DNA of 64,000 bases from Planctomycetia bacterium (lineage in GTDB: Bacteria; Planctomycetota; Planctomycetia; Pirellulales; UBA1268): NCBI GenBank assembly GCA_026401035.1, contig JAPLNR010000034.1:1-64000 (forward strand), read 5' to 3'. Position numbers and translations under genes: made by a program. Numbering within the stretch: the stretch's first letter is position 1; every line of letters begins with the position of its first letter. This document shows, in pieces, positions 9,804-16,767 of the stretch. The notes under the pieces were generated by a model, which worked only from the letters and a program-made list of their open reading frames with translations, was not told where the DNA came from and did no database searches.

Positions 9804-10349
9804 GTGGCCAAAACGCCCACAACGATTGGAGAACAGCTGGCTGCGGGCGATCCCGACGCCTTTGCCGCCCTCTACGACCGGCTCTCCGTCCGCCTCTTCA
9901 ACACCGCCCGCACCATGACCGATTCCATGACAGACGCCGAGGACACCGTGCACGACGTGTTTGTGGAGCTGGCCCGCTCCCGCGACCGGCTCGCCCGGAT
10001 CACCGACCTCGACGCCTACATCTTCACGATGCTCCGTCATGCGGTCAGCCGACGCCGGCGCCGGCGGGACGTCGACCGGCGGGCGATCGATACGGTCGGC
10101 AGGCAACGGGCCGAGGCAGGCTGGTTCACCACGCAGCAGGTGGAAACGCCCGACGACGAACTGACCACAGCCGTGGCAGGATTGCCGCCGGCCCAGCGTG
10201 AGGTGCTCAGCCTGAAGATCGATGGCGGTCTCACCTTCGCGGAGATCGCGGCCGTCATCGGCACGAGCATCAACACCGCCGCCAGCCGCTACCGCTATGC
10301 ACTGGAAAAACTCCGCACCTCGATCGCAAACACGAAGGCCGTCCGATGA
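9804..10349 (+). CDS. RNA polymerase sigma-70 factor, ECF subfamily
   Basis: AAGDPDAFAALYDRLSVRLFNTARTM, DAEDTVHDVFVELAR, LPPAQREVLSLKIDGGLTFAEIAAVIGTSINTAASRYRYALEKLR; GTG start assumed. Confidence 0.88.
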   Translation: MAKTPTTIGEQLAAGDPDAFAALYDRLSVRLFNTARTMTDSMTDAEDTVHDVFVELARSRDRLARITDLDAYIFTMLRHAVSRRRRRRDVDRRAIDTVGRQRAEAGWFTTQQVETPDDELTTAVAGLPPAQREVLSLKIDGGLTFAEIAAVIGTSINTAASRYRYALEKLRTSIANTKAVR

Positions 10350-10789
10350 ATACTCCGTTCGACCCCGAAACGTCAGCCGTCGAGAAGATGCTCCACGATC
10401 GCACGCGGCAAACACTCTCTCCCGCCCTGCGATCCCGGGTGCTCACGGCCGTCGATGAGGTGCTGCATGACGACCGGCTGATCCGGCGCGGGGCGCACGG
10501 CAGCGAATTCCAGTGGCTCGCCGTCGGCGGCCTGATGGCGACGGCCCTGTCGTTGCTGATTCTTGCGACCCTGTCGAGTGAAGCCGCCTCGCGCCGCATC
10601 GGCGACACGACCGAGCAGCCGCTGCTCTCGTTTGCCCAGCGGGCCGAGGCGGCCGGTATCACGCTCGACGTCATACCTCCTTCCGCCGTGCAGGTGGCCA
10701 GCGGCCTGCCCCGCGACACTGACATCCCGCTTCACCGCGAAACATTCCATATGCTCGATACTCGCCTTTTCCTGCAGGGGGACCTCTGA
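10346..10789 (+). CDS. Hypothetical single-pass membrane protein, translationally coupled to the sigma factor
   Basis: ATGA overlap with the upstream stop; one TM segment (WLAVGGLMATALSLLILATLS). Confidence 0.65.
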   Translation: MNTPFDPETSAVEKMLHDRTRQTLSPALRSRVLTAVDEVLHDDRLIRRGAHGSEFQWLAVGGLMATALSLLILATLSSEAASRRIGDTTEQPLLSFAQRAEAAGITLDVIPPSAVQVASGLPRDTDIPLHRETFHMLDTRLFLQGDL

Positions 10790-12449
10790 TGGGCCATTTT
10801 CTCTTCTTCGTGTTCGTCGTCGCATCCTGCCTGCTCTGGTCGGCCGCCTGGACGGCGGCCGCGGCGCGAACGCAGCGACGCTGGCTGCGGCGGCTGCTCG
10901 AGGGGGTGGCCTGGAGCGCACCCGTCGCTGCACTTCTGCCGTTCGTAGCGTTCACGGCATTTCTCACCTTCTGGAAGCCCATGCCGACCAACTGGTTCGG
11001 TCCCACGCTCGCCACGTTTCTGTCGGCACTCATCGGCGGCATCTGGATCGTTTGGGCGGGGCTTGCTCGGGCAAACGCGAAGCCGCTGCGTGCTGAGGCA
11101 GACCCCGTGCCGCCGGCTGCCCGCTGGCCGGTCGTCGGCCTGGGGGCGGCCTTCGTGATAGCCAAGGCGGTGTCGTTTGGCACGCTCCTGATCCTCGACA
11201 ACGCCGTGGCGGCGCAGGCACCCTACCTGCGGCTCGAGGCGGGGCAGCTGATGCAGGCCAACATCCCGCCAGTCGTGCCTGACTCGCAGAACGCCGCCCC
11301 GCTCTACGGCAGGCCTTCGCGGCACTCGACGCCGATGCCGCGCTCAAGTCGGATGAGTCGCCGCTCACGAAGGCGACGACGATCGACGTGGCCAATCGGG
11401 CCGTGACCGATCTGCTGGCCAGACATGCAGCCACGCTCGACCTGATCCGCCGCGCCGCCGATCGCGACACATGCCGGTTCCAGCGGGACTGGACGCGACC
11501 GTCCATCGATATGCTGCTGCCGGAAATGCAATCGCTGCGCACGGCGGCCCGCCTGCTCGTGCTGGACGCCCGTCGGGAGGCGGCCGACGGCAACGCCGCC
11601 GACGCCCTTCACGATGTGGCACGTATCCAGCGGATCGGTCGGCATTCCGCCAGCGAACCGCTCCTGATCTCGAACCTGGTCGGTCTGGCCATCGATGCGA
11701 TGGCCCTCGAGACGTTCGCGAAGGTGCTACCGACGCTCAAAACAAATGACCTCACCGCACTCGACTCGTCCGACATCCGCGATCTCGTCACGACCCCGCC
11801 GGCCATGGCGAGCCATTACTACGGCGAGGAGGCCTTCGGGCTCTCGACGTTTGCAGACATGGCAGACAGCCGGTTCGGCGTGGCGAATGCCCTCGAGATG
11901 TTCGCGAATCAGCCACAGCGGCCGTTTCTCTCCCGCATCCTGCCTCTGACTCTCCTCTACCGCGTCTTTTTCCTCGAGGCCGACCTGACGGGCTACCGGT
12001 CGATCATGCGGAAGTACCAGCAACTGGCTGCCGGATCGGAGCCCTACCCGGAGGTGAAGAAGAAGACCGACGCCATGGAAAAGGAGCTTTGGGACCGCAG
12101 CCCGGGCATGATGACGTCGCTGATCATGCCGGCGCTGGGGGGCGTCTTCCGCGCACAGGCCCAGAACGTCGCCCGGCAGCGGGCCGCCTCCGCCCTCGTC
12201 GCCGCCACGAGGCAGCGATTGGAAACCGAGACGACGCCCACGACCTTCGAGGAACTCTCCACGAAGCTCGTGCCACCCGCATCCCGCGACCCCTTCACGG
12301 CCGACCGGCCGCTGGTCATGAAGCAGACCGACGACGCGCTGCTCGTCTACTCCGTCGGCCCCGACGGCGAGGACGACGGCGGCCCACCCGCTCCGGGCGC
12401 GGAGAAGGTCGAGGGCAACGACGACGTTGGCCTGCGGATGGCCTTGTAG
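10789..12449 (+). pseudogene. Membrane protein gene split by an apparent 1-bp deletion (ORFs 10789..11406 and 11388..12449)
   Basis: Frame 1 reads ...SQNAAPLYG| to about 11310. The other frame is open from 11313: AFAALDADAALKSDESPLTKATTIDVANRAVTDLLARH. Adding one C (GGC[C]AG) restores YGQAFAAL. Confidence 0.75.
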
Positions 12450-12460
12450 CCCATCCGCGG

Positions 12461-13525
12461 CTACCTGACCGGCAGATCGAAGTCGCCCGTGCGATCCCGC
12501 CACACGCAGTGGATATGGTTCGCGGGATTCCCCTCGGCGTCGGGCTGCACGTTGACGAACTCGATCACGAACGTCGGCCCCTCGATGCGGTAGGCATGGC
12601 CGACGCCCGGGCTCAGGCTCCCGGCCCAGGCAAAGCGGACGGCAGCCCAGCCCTCGTCATCGATCAGCCGCATCCGCTCCTCCACGACCTCCTCCCGCAT
12701 CGGTTCGCAATACGCTTCCACGATCTCGAGCAGGAGCTGCTGCTGGTCGGCGGTCAGTTCTGCAAACCCGATGCCCGCCGCTGGTTCCTGCGGCGGCTGC
12801 GGGTCGCCGGCGGCGCGGATCTCTTTCGGAGCCTCGGCGGCGATCACCGCCTTGTCCCGTTGGTCGGCAGCAAGCGAGTTCACCAGTTCGAAGGCCAACG
12901 TCTCCTCGTCGGCCAGCACACGGTGGCCAGCCGGCGGCAGTCCGGCGAACGTCGCCTTCACCTCGGCAGGGTTGGCACCCATGAACTGGGGCGTCGAGTC
13001 GACGAGTTTTCCGTCCTGCATCGTGAAGTTGAGCGAGAGATGGTGCCCTTCGATGGAAAGGCCCCACCGGCCGGCGCTCGCGGGCGTTCCGAAGACGGTG
13101 AAGAAATACCGCCTGGCATCCCGGATATTCTTCGCCTTCGAGCCCTCGAGGATCCGCAGCAGTTCATCGAGCTGCATGATCTCCGTCGACTTCCGGTATC
13201 CGACCTGCGAGACCGCTGCCGCGAGCAGTCGTAATGCCGCCGCCTGCTGGGCATCCGTCATGTCGCGCAGCTGCACGCCCTTCCGGCTCGGCTTTGGGAC
13301 AAAATGCCACTCCGTCCGTGTCGCCGCCTCGAATGGCCGGACAGCCAGGGCCTTCTGCTCCGCATCGAGCGTGCCGATCCACTCGACCGCCGACCGGGTC
13401 AGCGCCTCGGCGGCACCATTGCTGAACAGCGCCGCCATGGTGACGCCCGCCAGCAAGCCGGTGGCCACGACGCCTGCCGCGGCCTGTGCGAGCTTTGCAA
13501 CCGGCATTGGCATAGGATGTTTCAT
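12461..13525 (-). CDS. DUF3500-like secreted protein
   Basis: LRDMTDAQQAAALRLLAAAVSQVGY, YFFTVFGTPASAGRWGLSIEGHHLSLNFTM, HIHCVWRDRTGDF. Confidence 0.75.
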   Translation of the reverse strand: MKHPMPMPVAKLAQAAAGVVATGLLAGVTMAALFSNGAAEALTRSAVEWIGTLDAEQKALAVRPFEAATRTEWHFVPKPSRKGVQLRDMTDAQQAAALRLLAAAVSQVGYRKSTEIMQLDELLRILEGSKAKNIRDARRYFFTVFGTPASAGRWGLSIEGHHLSLNFTMQDGKLVDSTPQFMGANPAEVKATFAGLPPAGHRVLADEETLAFELVNSLAADQRDKAVIAAEAPKEIRAAGDPQPPQEPAAGIGFAELTADQQQLLLEIVEAYCEPMREEVVEERMRLIDDEGWAAVRFAWAGSLSPGVGHAYRIEGPTFVIEFVNVQPDAEGNPANHIHCVWRDRTGDFDLPVR

Positions 13526-13552
13526 GAGATCACTCGGTATCGGAGCGGGAGG

Positions 13553-14281
13553 TCAGTGGCGATCGCGGTTTGGATCGCGGTCGTGGTGAGCCTGATCCAC
13601 GTGCACGTGGACATGAGGATGCCTACGAAAATACTCCGACCAGGCCTCGTCCGACACCCCAGCTCCATCCAGGTAGAGATTCCCCAGCGCCGAGAGCCCC
13701 GCGAGGATCCGCAGCCCCTCGTCGCCGATCGGCACGTCGATCAGATGGAGAGATCGGAGCCCACGCAGCCCGACGAGCGCCGCACAGACCTCGGAACCGG
13801 CTAGTGTGCATCCCCCCAGACGAAGACTCCGCAGGTGCGGAAGCGCCTCCAGCGCCCGGATTCCCTCGGCCGTGCAGGCGGCCTGCGGCACGTTGAGATC
13901 ACGGAGCGACGTGCAGGCCGCGAGCACATGAAAACCCTGGTCGGTCAGCGGCGATTCACGGACCACGAGCCGCTCGAGTCGCGGCAGCGTGGCGAAAATC
14001 TCCGCCCGGCTGTCATTCGCGACGCCTTGCGCGATCACAAGCTCCCGCAATCCTTCGAGACCACGAAGCGACGCCCACTCGTCGTCGGTCAGCGACCGGT
14101 CGGCGACCAGCCGATCCGAGTCACCGCTCCGCACGGCCGCAATCCGCTCGGCGACCGAAGGCGTGACGGCGACCCCAGTCGGCTGCAGCCCAGCCGTCTC
14201 CTGCCGCCCGCAACCGGCCATGGCCAATGCCACGGTAAACAAGCAGACCAACGGCAACAGCCTGCCAATGACCGCTCTCAC
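13553..14281 (-). CDS. Leucine-rich-repeat lipoprotein with His-rich C-terminus
   Basis: Lipobox-like LAMAGCGRQ; LRR units LRGLEGLRELVI, LPRLERLVVRESPLTDQG, LPHLRSLRLGGC; GTG start overlapping the upstream stop. Confidence 0.65.
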   Translation of the reverse strand: MRAVIGRLLPLVCLFTVALAMAGCGRQETAGLQPTGVAVTPSVAERIAAVRSGDSDRLVADRSLTDDEWASLRGLEGLRELVIAQGVANDSRAEIFATLPRLERLVVRESPLTDQGFHVLAACTSLRDLNVPQAACTAEGIRALEALPHLRSLRLGGCTLAGSEVCAALVGLRGLRSLHLIDVPIGDEGLRILAGLSALGNLYLDGAGVSDEAWSEYFRRHPHVHVHVDQAHHDRDPNRDRH

Positions 14282-15276
14282 GGATCGAGCACCACCGCCA
14301 CGGGCAGCGAGTTGCCGAACGTCGTGAAGTCCTTGAACGTCCAGACAACCTGCTTCTCGGGCGTCACCTCGATGATCTGCGGATTGTCCGGGCCCGCATG
14401 GCAGTTGACCAGGAGCGTGTTGCCGTTCGGCAGCCGGCTGACCTGCGTCACCCAGGCGAGCGTGATGTCCGGCAGGTCGTGCTGCTCGATCTTCCACACG
14501 ATCTCCTTCTCCGGCGTCACCTCGAGCACGCTGTGGCCGTTGCCCGTGCCGACGAGCGTGTTGCCGTTGGCGAGCCGCACGGCCGAATAGGCCTGATCGC
14601 CGAAGGCCTCGGGGCCATGCCCGCCCTTCTTCGGCTTGTCGAAGAGCGGCACGTCGAACTCCCAGATGACTGTTCCCTTGGCATCATACTCGCGAATCAC
14701 ACCGTCCTTCTCGTGGGCCACGAGGTAGGTTCCGGCCGCGGTCTTGCGGGCATTCCGCGTGTCGGAATGCGCTGACCGGGTATTCACTGTCAGCGGGATC
14801 TCGTGCTGCAGGTTCCCATCGCGATCGACCTCGATGATCCGTGCGGGCCCCGACTCCACGATCATCGTCGTTCCGTCGGGCAGCCGCTGGAAGGCGTGCA
14901 CCTCGACCGTCCGGCCGGCATTGCCATTCCGCTTGGCGTTGTAGTCCCAGATAGGCTTCCGGCTGCCGTCGAGCTCCACGATCCGCGTCCAACCGTCCTG
15001 GTAGAGGATGTGGCCGTCGGGCAGCAGGTGCAGGTCGTGGATCTGGCCGACGGGGAGCTTCCACTCCACCCGTCCGTCGGGCGCGATCGATGCGAGCGTC
15101 CGCTTGGAGCCGTCCGCCGCGATCACGCGGCGAGTTGTCCCCGTCTGCACTGCCGTCGGCGGTGCCTCCGCGGAAGCCGCCGCTGCGAAAAAAAAGGTGA
15201 CAGCCACCAAATTTGGGAAAGATAGGCAACCAAATACCGCAGCTTGCCCAAATTTGGTGGCTGTCACCTTTTTCAT
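14278..15276 (-). CDS. Secreted beta-propeller / PQQ-like repeat protein
   Basis: Repeated motifs (LLPDGHILYQ, RLPDGTTMIVESGPARIIEVDRDG, RLANGNTLVGTGNGHSVLEVTPEKEIVW, RLPNGNTLLVNCHAGPDNPQIIEVTPEKQVVW). N-terminus encoded by the inverted repeat. Confidence 0.75.
   Translation of the reverse strand: MKKVTATKFGQAAVFGCLSFPNLVAVTFFFAAAASAEAPPTAVQTGTTRRVIAADGSKRTLASIAPDGRVEWKLPVGQIHDLHLLPDGHILYQDGWTRIVELDGSRKPIWDYNAKRNGNAGRTVEVHAFQRLPDGTTMIVESGPARIIEVDRDGNLQHEIPLTVNTRSAHSDTRNARKTAAGTYLVAHEKDGVIREYDAKGTVIWEFDVPLFDKPKKGGHGPEAFGDQAYSAVRLANGNTLVGTGNGHSVLEVTPEKEIVWKIEQHDLPDITLAWVTQVSRLPNGNTLLVNCHAGPDNPQIIEVTPEKQVVWTFKDFTTFGNSLPVAVVLDP
15187..15274. repeat. Inverted repeat: AAAAAGGTGACAGCCACCAAATTTGGG arms around a ~33-bp spacer
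   Basis: gaaaaaaaaggtgacagccaccaaatttggg ... cccaaatttggtggctgtcacctttttc read directly. Confidence 0.92.
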
Positions 15277-16763
15277 GCGATGATTTCCTTGATGGGTTCG
15301 ACGTGCTCGACGCCGACGAGTTTCTGATCCAGGCCGCCGAAGAAGTAGCTGAGACGGTTGGGGTCGAGGCCGAGTTGCTGCAGCACCGTGGCGTGCAGGC
15401 TCTTCACGTGAAAGCCTGTCTTCCCGTCGTGGACCGGCGCGATCGCCGCGGAACCGAGCTCATCGGTTTCGCCCACGCTCACGCCCCCCTTGATGCCGCC
15501 GCCGGCCATCCACATCGTGAAGCCGTAGGCGTTGTGATCGCGGCCCGTACCCTCGGCGTATTCCGCCGTCGGCTGCCGGCCGAACTCGCCCCCCCAGATC
15601 ACGAGCGTGCTGTCGAGCAGGCCCGAACGCTTTAGATCGGTGAGCAGCGCTGCCACCGGCTGGTCGGTGTTGCCGGCATGAAAGTTGTGGTTTTTTTCCA
15701 TGTCGGTGTGGGCATCCCAGTTGTCGTCGTTGTGGGCACCGCCGGAATACAACTGCACGAAACGCACACCCCGCTCGACGAGCCGCCGTGCCAGCAGGCA
15801 CCGCCTGCCGAAATCGGCCGTCCGCGGCTTGTCGAGGCCGTAGAGCTGTTGCGTCTCTGCGGTCTCTCTCGAGAGGTCGACCGCCTCGGGCGCATGCTCC
15901 TGCATCTTCCAAGCGAGTTCGTAGGAGGCGATGCGGGCCGCCAGTTCCGTGTTGTCGCCCCGCGACAGCAGGTGGGCGGTGTTTGCCTCGCGCAGGGCAT
16001 CGAGCAGCGCCCGCTGGGCCTCGAGCGGCATGTCATCGGGCGGCGCAAGGTCGAGGATCGGCGAGCCCTTGGATCGCAGGAGCGTGCCCTGATAGGTCGC
16101 TGGCATAAAGCCGCTCGACCAGTTTTTCGCGCCTGAGATCGGGCCCCCCGTCGGGTCGAGCATGACGACGAATCCCGGCAGATTTTCATTCACGCTGCCA
16201 AGTCCGTAGTTGGCCCATGAGCCGAGGCAGGGCGCACCCGACTGGATCTTGCCAGAATTCATCTGCAGCATTGCCGAGCCATGGATCGGCGAATCGGCCG
16301 TCATCGAGTGGATGAAGGCGATGTCGTCGACGTGCTGCGCTGTATGCGGAAACAGATCGCTCACCCACTTGCCACACTGGCCGTATTGCTTGAACTTCCA
16401 CTTCGGTCCGACGACACGTCCCTGGTTTTTCTCACCACCGCGGCCCTTCGTCTTCACCTCGATCGTCTGACCGTCGAGCGGATAGAGCGCCGGCTTGTAG
16501 TCGAACGTGTCGACGTGGCTGGGGCCGCCATACATGAAGAGGAAGATCACGCTCTTGGCCTTCGGCGCGAAATGCGGCGGCTTGGCGGCGAGCGGATTCA
16601 CGAACGGGGTGCCGCTGGCAGCCCGCACCTGCCGCGCGAAAAACCCCTGGTCCAGCAGGCCCGAGAGCGCGAGCCCCGTGAACGCCCCCCCAGCCTCCCA
16701 GAAGAATTCACGGCGGGTGCGCCGGCAGAACTGTCCGTGCGGCTGATCATGATTGGTTGCCAT
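15273..16763 (-). CDS. DUF1501 domain-containing protein (Tat signal)
   Basis: RRTRREFFWEAGGAFTGLALSGLL; SVIFLFMYGGPSHVDTFDYKP; WDAHTDMEKNHNFHAGNTDQPVAALLTDLKRSGLLDSTLVIWGGEFGRQP. Confidence 0.92.
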   Translation of the reverse strand: MATNHDQPHGQFCRRTRREFFWEAGGAFTGLALSGLLDQGFFARQVRAASGTPFVNPLAAKPPHFAPKAKSVIFLFMYGGPSHVDTFDYKPALYPLDGQTIEVKTKGRGGEKNQGRVVGPKWKFKQYGQCGKWVSDLFPHTAQHVDDIAFIHSMTADSPIHGSAMLQMNSGKIQSGAPCLGSWANYGLGSVNENLPGFVVMLDPTGGPISGAKNWSSGFMPATYQGTLLRSKGSPILDLAPPDDMPLEAQRALLDALREANTAHLLSRGDNTELAARIASYELAWKMQEHAPEAVDLSRETAETQQLYGLDKPRTADFGRRCLLARRLVERGVRFVQLYSGGAHNDDNWDAHTDMEKNHNFHAGNTDQPVAALLTDLKRSGLLDSTLVIWGGEFGRQPTAEYAEGTGRDHNAYGFTMWMAGGGIKGGVSVGETDELGSAAIAPVHDGKTGFHVKSLHATVLQQLGLDPNRLSYFFGGLDQKLVGVEHVEPIKEIIA

Positions 16764-16767
16764 GATG

